Below the pieces are notes generated by a model, which saw only the letters and a program-made list of their open reading frames with translations, did no database searches and was not told the origin of the DNA. A stretch of 7,990 nt of DNA from SKKC01 sp046542845 (GTDB lineage: Bacteria > Spirochaetota > Spirochaetia > DSM-27196 > SKKC01). The stretch lies in assembly GCA_046542845.1 (NCBI GenBank), contig JBKHAN010000097.1, positions 1 through 7,990 of the forward strand, in the 5' to 3' direction. This document shows positions 1 through 6,234 of the stretch, in pieces (positions within the stretch are counted from its first letter, which is position 1; each line of letters opens with the position of its first letter). The translations under genes and the position numbers were made by a program.

Positions 1-1
1 G

Positions 2-2995
2 ACCTCCCGGTTTCGCATTGTCTTTGAAGAAGAAGACCGCTACACCGCCGAGCGAGTTGCGGCCATGGCCGACGATGTCTACGAGCGGACGACCCGGTAC
101 ATGAACTACCAACCGGACGAGCGCGTGCCGGTTGTCATATACGGCGAGACCGCCGAGGCAAACGGGTTTTTTACCAGTTACCCGCCGCACATTGCGCTCT
201 TTGTCGCGAGTCCGACTGCGCCGTGGCTCGGGGCACGAGCCGACTGGATCGAGACCGTTTTCGTGCACGAGCTTGTGCATTACCTGCACCTGATGCAGCC
301 GACAGGCTTCTTCGGCAGCGTGAGCCCGCTCATTGGGCCGGCCGCAGTATCGCCTTCTCTGCTCTTTATGCCGGGCTGGGCGCTTGAAGGCCCCACCGTG
401 TATGCAGAAACCTCACTCGCACCCGGCGGCCGTGGCGAAAACCCGTTTTTCGAAATCCAGCACGCCGCTCCCGTGCTTGAGGACAGGATGTACAGCTACG
501 ACCAGGCAGGCATGAACTCGCCCTTCGCACCGGGCGGCCGGTTTTACGCATCGGGCTATCTGATCGTCGACCACCTGCTTCGCGAGTACGGAGATGAAGC
601 CTTCAACGAACTGAACCGCCGCTTCCAGCGCCTGCCCTTTTTCGGCATGCGGCGCGCCGTACGGCGGACGACCGGCATTCCTGCGGTCGAGCTCTGGGAC
701 AACGTGGTCGACGAACTCCAGGAACGCTGGGCCTACAGGCTTGAACTGCCGATCGGAGAACGCGTGTCGCCGGAGGGACACGGCAACTGGCAGCTGCCGG
801 TGGCAACAGAGCGCGGGCTTGTGACATTTGCCTCCGGGGCGTACCAGGTGCCGGGGCTGTACGTCGCCTCGGGGGCCGCCTCGGGGGCCGATTCCGCCTC
901 GGGGGCCGATTCCGCCTCGGGGGCCGCGGGGCGCTCTTCGGGCGCGGGCGGCGGCGCGGTGAGCCCCGTTGACTGGCGCCTCCTGGCTCCGGTTCAACCC
1001 ACCGACGAGCACTCCTGGAGCGTCGATGCGAGCGGCACCACCGCCGTCGTTTCCGTTGTGTCCCGCGAGCAGGCCGGCACGAGCGTGTTTTCAAACCGCA
1101 TACTCCCGAGCACCTCGGATCTGTGGGTGCTCGACCTCACAGACAGCCCCCGCGGAGCGCGCCCGGCGCCTGCGCGACGGCTGACCCGCGACCGTCAACT
1201 CGTTCACCCCGTGCTGAGCCCCGACGGCGAGCAACTTGTCGCTGTGGAACGCGAGGGGAGCTACAGCCGCCTCGTTGAGGTGGACCCTGAAAGCGGTCGG
1301 ATCAGCGAGCTCATTGCCATACCGCGGGGCATGATCATCAACCCCAGCTTCAGCCCCGACGGCAGCATCCTCGCCGCCACCATTCGCACCGACGGCACAC
1401 AGCGGATCATGCTCGTTGACATGAACGATCCCGACCGTGTCATGTCGACAGGCCCTGACATACCGCCCGAAGCGGAAGTACACATGCCGCGTATCCTCGA
1501 GGGTGCAGACGGACTGGAACTCTGGTACGGGGGCGCATACCTTTCCCGACCGGACAGTCAGCTCCTTGGACTCTACCGAAGTCGCGTGAGCGTGGAGTCG
1601 GGTGCCGACGGGCGAACAGCAGACATCGGTGATGCGGAACTCGTTCTCGAGGACCGGATTGCAGCCTACGCAGGGTTTCCCCTGAGCCCCGGGCAGTACG
1701 ATGGCGCACCGGAAGTCCTGTACGCGTCGTACAGCTCAGACGGCTTTGTCTTGCGCAGGGCTTCGGCAGGCCTTGGCGCCGCCTTGCCGCAGCCCGATAG
1801 CGCGGGAGACACCGCCGGGGGTGTTGCCGCCGCCGCCGCACAGGCCGGGGTGGCCGAGTCGGCGGTGCCGGAGGCTTCAACACCACAGTCGCGGACAGCC
1901 GAATTCGGCCGCTACCGCGACGTACCCCGCCCCATACTCTGGGCTCCGACCGGCAGTACCGAAATCGACACCGACGACAACGGCTCCCTTCAGTTCTCAA
2001 ACAGCTCGGCCGGTATTCTGCTGATCGCAGCGAGCAACCTTGTCCGGCACGAAGTGGAGATCGAGGCGCTCTGGCACATACAGGGACGACAACCGGTCGG
2101 GTCGATTCAGTACATCTACACCCCGGGTCAGACCTCCCTGCGCCTGGGACTCGACCGGACCCTGCGGATGATGCCGATTGACCCCGGCGAGTACCAGCAG
2201 ACCGACAGCACGCTGTCGGCCACCGCATCGCGGACGCTGTGGGCACGTTCGGCACCCGGGGTAACACGGTCCCTGTCCGCGAGCCTTTCGGGCCGCTACG
2301 ACCGCACGCTTCAACGCACCGTGTTCGACGGGGTTTCCCCCGGAGCGCCCGTTGAAACCGAAAGCGTGGAGGCGTCAGCAGCCCTTACCCTCGGCAGCTC
2401 AGAGGCAGGCTCCGCCCGCGACCGCAGTACCTCGCCCCCCGGCGGAAGCCTTACTGCGGACCTCGCGGTTCTCCCTGCGATTCTGTCAAACCCCGAACCG
2501 GTTCTGCTTGCAAGCAGCAGCGCCACCGCCCGCATAAACCCCTTTCGGGCGCGCCGTGGCCTCGCGGGCGCCGTACAGTTCGTGCCGTCTACGACTGTGG
2601 TAGCAGGCAACACGGGGATCGCCGGACAGCGCCTCCCCTATCGCGGCGTGGCTGCGGAGACGAGCGCGAGCGCAGCGATGGCCACAGACCTTGCCGCCCT
2701 CGCTCGGGCTGAGGTCAGGCTCCCGCTCCCTATAGCAGACGCCGCATGGCGGGGACTCGGGTTTACGACCTCGGCGCTACACGTGTACGCCGAGCAGGCC
2801 CTGAGCGCCGGAGGCAGCGGCGGTGAGGCGGGCTGGAGCGTGGAGCCCGCACCCGAGACGATACTCGGTGCGGAGTTGAACGTACTCGGGAGGTTTAACC
2901 TGCTCGACGCACCGCTACGTGCCGGGTTGAGCGCACGCGTCCCGCACGGTACGGGCGAAGGGAATACCGTTATCGAGGCGTACCTGGGATTTTAG
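2..2995 (+). CDS. Zinc metallopeptidase / beta-propeller / C-terminal barrel-like protein, 5' partial
   Basis: The frame is open from the left edge, and the 21 codons before the first in-frame ATG (65) read as conserved protein, so the true start is outside the window. Numbering from that Met: a gluzincin-type peptidase domain covers about residues 1-250, with the HELVH zinc motif at 68-72 and a likely third ligand Glu108 in GWALEG. A Gly/Ala/Ser linker follows (about 268-300). Next come beta-propeller (TolB/PD40-like) blades, visible as LSPDG near 385 and FSPDG near 430. A second Ala-rich stretch lies near 590. The last 330 or so residues alternate polar and hydrophobic residues and end in YLGF, with a terminal Phe as in outer-membrane barrels. 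Combinations of HExxH, propeller and surface-antigen-like barrel are known in diderm bacteria. A cell-envelope protease or assembly role is inferred; the substrate is unknown. Whether the C-terminus is a true barrel is uncertain. Confidence 0.8.
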   Translation, partial: TSRFRIVFEEEDRYTAERVAAMADDVYERTTRYMNYQPDERVPVVIYGETAEANGFFTSYPPHIALFVASPTAPWLGARADWIETVFVHELVHYLHLMQPTGFFGSVSPLIGPAAVSPSLLFMPGWALEGPTVYAETSLAPGGRGENPFFEIQHAAPVLEDRMYSYDQAGMNSPFAPGGRFYASGYLIVDHLLREYGDEAFNELNRRFQRLPFFGMRRAVRRTTGIPAVELWDNVVDELQERWAYRLELPIGERVSPEGHGNWQLPVATERGLVTFASGAYQVPGLYVASGAASGADSASGADSASGAAGRSSGAGGGAVSPVDWRLLAPVQPTDEHSWSVDASGTTAVVSVVSREQAGTSVFSNRILPSTSDLWVLDLTDSPRGARPAPARRLTRDRQLVHPVLSPDGEQLVAVEREGSYSRLVEVDPESGRISELIAIPRGMIINPSFSPDGSILAATIRTDGTQRIMLVDMNDPDRVMSTGPDIPPEAEVHMPRILEGADGLELWYGGAYLSRPDSQLLGLYRSRVSVESGADGRTADIGDAELVLEDRIAAYAGFPLSPGQYDGAPEVLYASYSSDGFVLRRASAGLGAALPQPDSAGDTAGGVAAAAAQAGVAESAVPEASTPQSRTAEFGRYRDVPRPILWAPTGSTEIDTDDNGSLQFSNSSAGILLIAASNLVRHEVEIEALWHIQGRQPVGSIQYIYTPGQTSLRLGLDRTLRMMPIDPGEYQQTDSTLSATASRTLWARSAPGVTRSLSASLSGRYDRTLQRTVFDGVSPGAPVETESVEASAALTLGSSEAGSARDRSTSPPGGSLTADLAVLPAILSNPEPVLLASSSATARINPFRARRGLAGAVQFVPSTTVVAGNTGIAGQRLPYRGVAAETSASAAMATDLAALARAEVRLPLPIADAAWRGLGFTTSALHVYAEQALSAGGSGGEAGWSVEPAPETILGAELNVLGRFNLLDAPLRAGLSARVPHGTGEGNTVIEAYLGF
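866..925 (+). repeat. GC-rich in-frame minisatellite in the peptidase-propeller linker
   Basis: The 12-mer GCCTCGGGGGCC occurs four times, starting at 866, 878, 896 and 914, with periods of 12, 18 and 18 bases. All copies are in frame and encode ASGA / ASGADS units of a flexible linker. Period lengths divisible by three mean that copy-number change would lengthen or shorten the linker without a frameshift. Confidence 0.85.
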
Positions 2996-3017
2996 TCGCC
3001 GCGTATCGCGGCGACTA
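2993..3017. terminator. Hairpin between convergent genes
   Basis: A perfect 11-base-pair inverted repeat (TAGTCGCCGCG and CGCGGCGACTA) with a TAT loop begins exactly at the TAG stop of the upstream gene. It lies between two convergent genes and is symmetric, so it can form in either transcript. Neither side has a U-tract after the stem, so it is not a textbook intrinsic terminator. It may act as a 3'-end stabiliser or a pausing or bidirectional terminator. Confidence 0.55.
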
Positions 3018-3038
3018 GCGCCGCTGATACGGCTCGAA

Positions 3039-3617
3039 TCACAGACCGCGCGCGTACTCCCGGACTTTTCGAAGCCATGCTTCGTGATCCTCACGCGGTG
3101 CAATTCCGGCGAGACCAAAATTCAGCCACTCGGCCGATGCGATGCCGCAGAAGGCGAGCGTCCCCTCACAGACGACCCGCTGTGTCGGCTCACCGTACAA
3201 GGTGCGGTGCAGATCATCCGGCGCGCCGGTCGTGGTAAGAACGGTTGCTGCGGGGATGTGGGTCAGAAGCGGCTCAGGCACGTCCCCCGGGGTAAATGCA
3301 AAGCCCGGGAGAAGCACCTTGTCGAACCAGCCCTTCAGGCGTGCAGGCATTACGCTCCACCAGACCGGGTATACGAAGGCGAGATGCTGCGACTGCATTA
3401 TGAGGTCCTGATGCTCCCGCACCACGGGATCATGGGAACCACCCGTTGAATACACCGCGAGCTCTGCCGGCGACATGACAGGATTGAACCCGATCGCGTT
3501 GAGGTCTACGACGTTTACGGTATGACCAGCGTTCTCGGCTCCCGACACGAATGCATCGAGAACCGCGTAGTTAAAGCTTTCCTTCCAGGGATGATCAATG
3601 ACAGCGAGGATGTTCAT
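3039..3617 (-). CDS. Flavodoxin-fold NAD(P)H-dependent oxidoreductase (quinone reductase type)
   Basis: A 192-residue protein of the Flavodoxin_2 family (NAD(P)H:quinone oxidoreductases, KefF/MdaB-like). It begins with the beta-strand MNILAVIDHPW, followed by the nucleotide-binding loop with SFNYAV. The family's diagnostic segment YPVWWSVMPARLKGWFDKVLLPGFAF spans about residues 83-108, and a later TTTGAP flavin-contact loop lies near 129-134. It should bind FMN or FAD and reduce quinones or similar electrophiles in the cytoplasm with NAD(P)H. Length is normal for the family. The ATG is chosen because the conserved first strand starts there and a strong promoter sits immediately upstream, leaving no room for a longer form. 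No Shine-Dalgarno is visible. It is not functionally tied to the TA genes upstream; its own promoter suggests separate transcription. Confidence 0.85.
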   Translation of the reverse strand: MNILAVIDHPWKESFNYAVLDAFVSGAENAGHTVNVVDLNAIGFNPVMSPAELAVYSTGGSHDPVVREHQDLIMQSQHLAFVYPVWWSVMPARLKGWFDKVLLPGFAFTPGDVPEPLLTHIPAATVLTTTGAPDDLHRTLYGEPTQRVVCEGTLAFCGIASAEWLNFGLAGIAPREDHEAWLRKVREYARGL

Positions 3618-3623
3618 GGCGGG

Positions 3624-3651
3624 ATTATATCAGAACCTGCACTGCTGTCGA
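3624..3651 (-). promoter_or_regulatory. Near-consensus sigma-70 promoter giving a leaderless mRNA
   Basis: Read on the minus strand, TCGACA (3651-3646) matches the -35 consensus at five of six positions. A 16-base spacer ends in TGA, making an extended -10, and is followed by a perfect TATAAT (3629-3624). Only six bases separate TATAAT from the ATG at 3617, so a start about seven bases downstream falls on the A of the ATG. No ribosome-binding site precedes the ATG, which agrees with a leaderless transcript. Confidence 0.7.
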
Positions 3652-3753
3652 CGCAGCCATATTCGGAGGGAGAATCTCGGTAAAGTGATCCCTGAGATAG
3701 TGAGTAATCTGTTCGAAATGCCGTTGACTCAACTCCATCGCAAAATCCGCCAT
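3625..3753 (-). CDS. Unrecognised 42-residue ORF downstream of hepT
   Basis: An ATG 11 bases after the hepT stop opens a 42-codon frame (MADFAMELSQRHFEQITHYL... ending in AVQVLI). A good Shine-Dalgarno, TAAGGA, lies about 8 bases upstream and overlaps the hepT stop codon, so the ORF could be translated as the third cistron of the mntA-hepT unit. The predicted peptide is a likely amphipathic helix rich in H, F, E and Q, followed by PP and a hydrophobic tail. I do not recognise a family. Its stop codon TAA lies inside the TATAAT of the next gene's promoter. It may be a real small protein or the 5' remnant of a longer gene. Confidence 0.4.
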   Translation of the reverse strand: MADFAMELSQRHFEQITHYLRDHFTEILPPNMAASTAVQVLI

Positions 3754-3764
3754 TGCTTTTGTCC

Positions 3765-4046
3765 TTAGTCCTGATCGTCAAGAGCCAGCGCTATAGAGTT
3801 CAGACGGTCAATGAAGGTAAGGTGCGCAACCTGGAACGCGCTCACGGCAGGCGACACCTTTGCCTGAACAAACCGTGTTCGTTCCGGATCAAGCGGGCGC
3901 GCGTACAGGTTCCTAAACAGATGCCGGAATGAACGCAGCTCGTCGAGACGAGCTGGCTGGTTCTCTGCAGCAACACGGTGCAGATCCTGCACGTCTGACT
4001 CCAGTTCTGCGATCAGGCGATGGACGTCACTGCGGCTTCGCTTCAT
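3765..4046 (-). CDS. hepT: HepT-like HEPN ribonuclease toxin, apparently internally shortened
   Basis: A 93-residue protein that ends like HepT/DUF86-type HEPN toxins. The segment LDELRSFRHLFRNLYARPLDPER (about 34-56) corresponds to the catalytic-helix region, where many relatives read FRHxxRNxY. Such proteins are RNases whose active-site Tyr region is AMPylated by the MNT partner. Family members I know are about 140-155 residues and have a middle section with a YxxxE helix and a GxxWHxxLL motif. Here the N-terminal helix (1-30) runs straight into the catalytic helix, so some 50 residues appear to be missing in frame. The ATG lies inside the end of the MNT gene (20-base overlap), with a distant AAGGA about 10 bases upstream. 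Toxin activity is doubtful. The basic residues and Tyr of the motif remain. Confidence 0.65.
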   Translation of the reverse strand: MKRSRSDVHRLIAELESDVQDLHRVAAENQPARLDELRSFRHLFRNLYARPLDPERTRFVQAKVSPAVSAFQVAHLTFIDRLNSIALALDDQD

Positions 4047-4398
4047 ATAAACAGATTCCTTCGTCGCGCACCCGATCGCGTATGCCTGGTCGTAAGTCTT
4101 CCATGCCTATGATATCGACCTCATGTTTCACTTCCGAAGCAAGACGTTCGAGAAGCGCCCGGTCGCCACCTTCGACTGCAAGATCAATATCGGAGTCTTC
4201 TCTGTACCTGCGGCCGGGAAGCGTTGAACCAAACAGCACGACCCGTCGCAGGGAAGCATCTTCGCTCCCCATTCGAGCTGCAAGATCGCAGGCAACCTGA
4301 TAGGCTTCGCGTTGCCGGGAAGCCGTGCGCGCCGCGTGCCTTGCGTTTTCCGTGTTGAGTCTGTCTACGATCGCCTGTAGTTCACTCGACAAAGCCAT
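4027..4398 (-). CDS. mntA: MNT-domain minimal nucleotidyltransferase antitoxin
   Basis: A 123-residue DNA polymerase beta-like minimal nucleotidyltransferase. The signature GS(57-58) followed by SDIDL places the metal-binding aspartates at 70 and 72; a third acidic residue is likely Asp95 in HEVDII. In characterised pairs such as Shewanella HEPN/MNT, MntA uses ATP to AMPylate a tyrosine of HepT and so silences the RNase. The start at 4398 (MALSSEL) is preferred over an upstream in-frame ATG at 4539, because the extra stretch would lie inside the coding end of the preceding VapC remnant and lacks family character. The gene overlaps hepT by 20 bases, so the two are co-transcribed and probably translationally coupled. 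The catalytic motif is intact although its toxin partner looks shortened. Confidence 0.8.
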   Translation of the reverse strand: MALSSELQAIVDRLNTENARHAARTASRQREAYQVACDLAARMGSEDASLRRVVLFGSTLPGRRYREDSDIDLAVEGGDRALLERLASEVKHEVDIIGMEDLRPGIRDRVRDEGICLYEAKPQ

Positions 4399-4429
4399 AG
4401 TCAAAGTGTCGCCTATATTGCCGGTACGC

Positions 4430-4771
4430 TCAAGAGCTGAGCAGCTGTAGACCGTGTTCCACGAAGGGTTCAAAATTCGACGTGTTGCGGGTCGCGAGGG
4501 TGACTCTGTTGTGAATAGCGGCAGCGGCAACCATGGCATCGATACGCATGCCTCTCGTGCGCCCGGTCGCGTTAAACAGGCGGGCAGCTACCCCTGCCTG
4601 TTCGTCGGAAAACGGAAGAATCCTGTTGCCAAGGATTGCTGAGGCGAGATGCCTCCCTCGTTCGTCTACCGGTCCCGAAACAAACTCGTACCAGCAGATT
4701 GCGGACGTGCACAAGTCCTCGTGGTCCGCAATCCACGCCCGAAGCTGGTCCGCTGTTTCGATAATGACATA
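4430..4771 (-). pseudogene. vapC: VapC-type PIN toxin lacking its N-terminus and antitoxin
   Basis: The open frame reads a PIN-domain protein from VIIETADQLRAWIADHEDL through SAICWYEFVSGPV (acidic Glu of motif 2), RGMRIDAMVAAAA (Asp of motif 3) and LATRNTSNFEPF, ending in LLSS. The first PIN motif (hydrophobic-DTN/DTS, carrying the first catalytic Asp, normally within residues 4-8) is absent in all three frames upstream. No ATG or GTG exists in this frame; the only conventional start is a TTG at 4714, which would give 94 residues missing two of the usual N-terminal elements. No antitoxin gene precedes it: the palindrome at 4772-4799 abuts the truncated frame directly. I infer a deletion that removed vapB and about the first 15-20 codons of vapC. 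Nuclease activity is unlikely. Confidence 0.75.
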
Positions 4772-4805
4772 CCATAATAGTGTGTGGTAACTATACTGGT
4801 GTCAA
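4772..4805 (-). promoter_or_regulatory. Orphan TA-type operator with TTGACA -35
   Basis: An interrupted palindrome spans 28 bases: CCATAATAGT (4772-4781), 8-base centre, ACTATACTGG (4790-4799). Eight of ten arm positions are complementary. On the minus strand a perfect TTGACA (4805-4800) abuts it. A matching -10 is poor (CACTAT at a 17-base spacer). Layout and symmetry look like the autoregulatory operator of a VapBC module, but the antitoxin gene that should follow is missing. Confidence 0.5.
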
Positions 4806-4851
4806 GCTCGAGATGTCTGAAGCCTCGGTGACGGTGCCGGACGCAACAGAC

Positions 4852-5202
4852 TCATTCCTCGACCGACAGGAGCCCGTACATTTCGGTAATGATGTGCCGG
4901 ATCTGCGCTGCAGCCGCATCGTCTATGACGCCGATGCGTTCGCCTACCCGCCTGCGGGAAATGGTTCTGATCTGGTCGACCGCTACTTCTCCCGCCTGTT
5001 CCGCGAAATGAACACGCACGCGGCTTGGCCACTGGGGATGCAAGCGTGATGTAATGGGACACACCACAATGGTCTCGAGCACCTCGTTCATTGCGTTATC
5101 GCTTACGACGACTGCCGGTCGGGTCTTCGCAATCTCGCTGCCGACCACCGGGTTCAGATGTACCCAGTAGGCCGCGTAGCGCTCAATCTTCAAGCCCGTC
5201 AC
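4852..5202 (-). CDS. mazF: MazF/PemK-family endoribonuclease toxin
   Basis: A 116-residue MazF-like mRNA interferase. The family core is complete: IERYAAYWVHLNPVVGSE (strand and loop), then TRPAVVVS with the conserved catalytic Arg, then IVVCPITSR with the conserved Thr/Ser, and EVAVDQIRTISRRRV. Such toxins cleave single-stranded RNA at short specific sequences; the specificity cannot be read here. The frame stays open far upstream because it runs antiparallel to coding constraint of mazE, but protein homology begins at VTGLKIERY. I take the GTG at 5202 as start, 20 bases inside the mazE end (a TTG at 5193 is the alternative). Overlap implies co-translation with the antitoxin. No truncation is apparent. 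Confidence 0.85.
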   Translation of the reverse strand: MTGLKIERYAAYWVHLNPVVGSEIAKTRPAVVVSDNAMNEVLETIVVCPITSRLHPQWPSRVRVHFAEQAGEVAVDQIRTISRRRVGERIGVIDDAAAAQIRHIITEMYGLLSVEE

Positions 5203-5440
5203 CAGCGACACCGTCCCATGATCCCCATTCGGCTGCTTCTGCTGCTTCCTCCGCCATTTCCCGAAACGAAGCAGCATAGGTGACACGGCTGTCTTCCTTT
5301 GATACCGGGCACAATAGAATACCGTTTCGCCGACGAGAGATCTCGATATCGTCTCCTTCGGAGAGTTCGTAGAGTTCAAGAATTTCGCGGGGGATGCGTA
5401 CGCCTCTGGAGTTACCGATGCGAATCAGCTTTGTGTTCAT
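5183..5440 (-). CDS. mazE: MazE-like AbrB-family antitoxin
   Basis: An 85-residue antitoxin. Residues 1-46 form a SpoVT/AbrB swapped-hairpin DNA-binding domain (TKLIRIGNSRGVRIPREIL...GDDIEI), typical of MazE/PemI. The remainder is an acidic tail rich in Glu, Ala and Trp (EEAAEAAEWGSWDG) that in this family wraps along the MazF dimer and blocks its RNA site. It is the first gene of the pair and overlaps mazF by 20 bases. The ATG follows a weak AGG only about 4 bases away, and the candidate -10 is equally close, so translation may not depend on a classical Shine-Dalgarno. Confidence 0.85.
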   Translation of the reverse strand: MNTKLIRIGNSRGVRIPREILELYELSEGDDIEISRRRNGILLCPVSKEDSRVTYAASFREMAEEAAEAAEWGSWDGVAGDGLED

Positions 5441-5445
5441 GTACC

Positions 5446-5475
5446 TACGGTAATTACGCTACTCGATTTCGTCAA
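5446..5475 (-). promoter_or_regulatory. Candidate mazEF promoter and palindromic operator
   Basis: On the minus strand TTGACG (5475-5470) is followed after 17 bases by TACCGT (5452-5447), a weak -10, six bases from the mazE ATG. A 16-base imperfect palindrome, TACGGTAATTACGCTA (5446-5461, 12 of 16 symmetric, perfect core GTAATTAC at 5450-5457), overlaps the -10. AbrB-type antitoxins bind such sites to repress their own operon. The -10 assignment is tentative. Confidence 0.4.
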
Positions 5476-5491
5476 GATGCCGTATATGACA

Positions 5492-5887
5492 TTACACGTA
5501 CTCCCAGAGACGCACGAGAGGAATCTGGCGAAAATGAGAATCATAGGTTAAGAGCTTCGACCCGTACTCGACAGCGTGGGCGGCGACCCAGATGTCGTTG
5601 AGCGGTACCATGGTGCCCTTTGCGCGTAGCACGCTCTTGATCTCACCAAAGATCTCGGAAGTCACCACGGTCACGTCAACGATTGAGACACGGTCTTTTG
5701 AAAGAAACCGTTTCAACTCGGCCGCATTCTCCTGCAAACGGCTGCCGCCATAGAAACCTGCATACAACTCACCAATCACGACGGCCGATATATAGATATG
5801 CTGTGACTCCACCAGGCACCGTAACACCTGTGGATCCCCAGCCATGAACGAGCTGTAGGTGTTCGTGTCAAGAATGACATTCGTCAC
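5492..5887 (-). CDS. vapC: VapC-type PIN ribonuclease toxin (pair 2)
   Basis: A 131-residue PIN-domain toxin with the full acidic set: Asp7 in VILDTN, Glu40 in GELYAG, Asp98 in LNDIWVAA and Asp116 in LTYDSHF. These coordinate Mg2+/Mn2+ for cleavage of RNA; VapC targets are commonly tRNA or rRNA loops, but the target here is unknown. It starts with GTG at 5887, and the sequence GTGA is shared with the antitoxin stop (4-base overlap), so translation is coupled and kept low relative to antitoxin. Length is typical. The gene ends only 51 bases before mazE, which has its own promoter. Confidence 0.88.
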   Translation of the reverse strand: MTNVILDTNTYSSFMAGDPQVLRCLVESQHIYISAVVIGELYAGFYGGSRLQENAAELKRFLSKDRVSIVDVTVVTSEIFGEIKSVLRAKGTMVPLNDIWVAAHAVEYGSKLLTYDSHFRQIPLVRLWEYV

Positions 5888-6141
5888 GATTCGTTCCAGT
5901 CCGCCTCGTCAACGCGGCTGAAATCGCGCACGGCTGCGTCGAACTCCGCCTTCTCCTGGACCGACCAAGCACCGAACAGATCGTCGAAATCATGTGCGTG
6001 GTCTGTCGCCTCGGATTCCATGAGCGTCGACTGAAGAAGCTCCTTGATCGTCCTGTTCCGACTTGTGCCCCGCTCCTTCGACGCCTCGGTTATCTTCTGC
6101 ATAAGAGCCTCATCTATTCCGTGTATAGTGACCGATTTCAT
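5884..6141 (-). CDS. vapB: Ribbon-helix-helix VapB-type antitoxin (pair 2)
   Basis: An 85-residue antitoxin. The N-terminal part (MKSVTIHGIDEALMQKITEASKERGTSRNRTIKELL) has the short beta-strand plus two helices of a ribbon-helix-helix DNA-binding domain. The C-terminal part (FDDLFGAWSVQEKAEFDAAVRDF) is an acidic/amphipathic toxin-binding tail. The ATG at 6141 is preferred over an in-frame ATG at 6171: a good ribosome-binding site, GAGGTG, lies 4 bases upstream of 6141, and the longer form would place its extra codons inside the operator. The gene overlaps its toxin by 4 bases. Confidence 0.85.
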   Translation of the reverse strand: MKSVTIHGIDEALMQKITEASKERGTSRNRTIKELLQSTLMESEATDHAHDFDDLFGAWSVQEKAEFDAAVRDFSRVDEADWNES

Positions 6142-6150
6142 ACGCACCTC

Positions 6151-6198
6151 ATGAACCATAATACGGTTCATTATAGTTCATAAAATGCTCACACACAA
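6151..6198 (-). promoter_or_regulatory. Autoregulated promoter of VapBC pair 2
   Basis: A perfect TATAAT lies at 6175-6170 on the minus strand, with TTGTGT 17 bases upstream (6198-6193) as -35. Overlapping and just downstream is a perfect 7-base inverted repeat, ATGAACC (6151-6157) and GGTTCAT (6165-6171). A third half-site, AGTTCAT (6175-6181), repeats the second arm exactly 10 bases away. Binding of ribbon-helix-helix antitoxin dimers here would block RNA polymerase. Confidence 0.7.
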
Positions 6199-6234
6199 GA
6201 TAGTTCGCCCGTGGGCCCGAGCTTTCCCCTGCCT

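Noticed and set aside
413..2613. Several long open frames on the minus strand and in shifted plus frames across the large peptidase gene
   Set aside because: They are Arg/Pro-rich shadows caused by high GC content, with no family resemblance or ribosome-binding sites, while the plus-strand protein has clear motifs.
4399..4539. N-terminal extension of the MNT protein to the ATG at 4539
   Set aside because: The extra codons overlap the VapC remnant in another frame and do not resemble MNT proteins; the domain starts naturally at 4398.
4800..4851. Possible terminator after mazF (GTCTG ... CAGAC)
   Set aside because: The arms are five bases apart by a 27-base loop with no U-tract.
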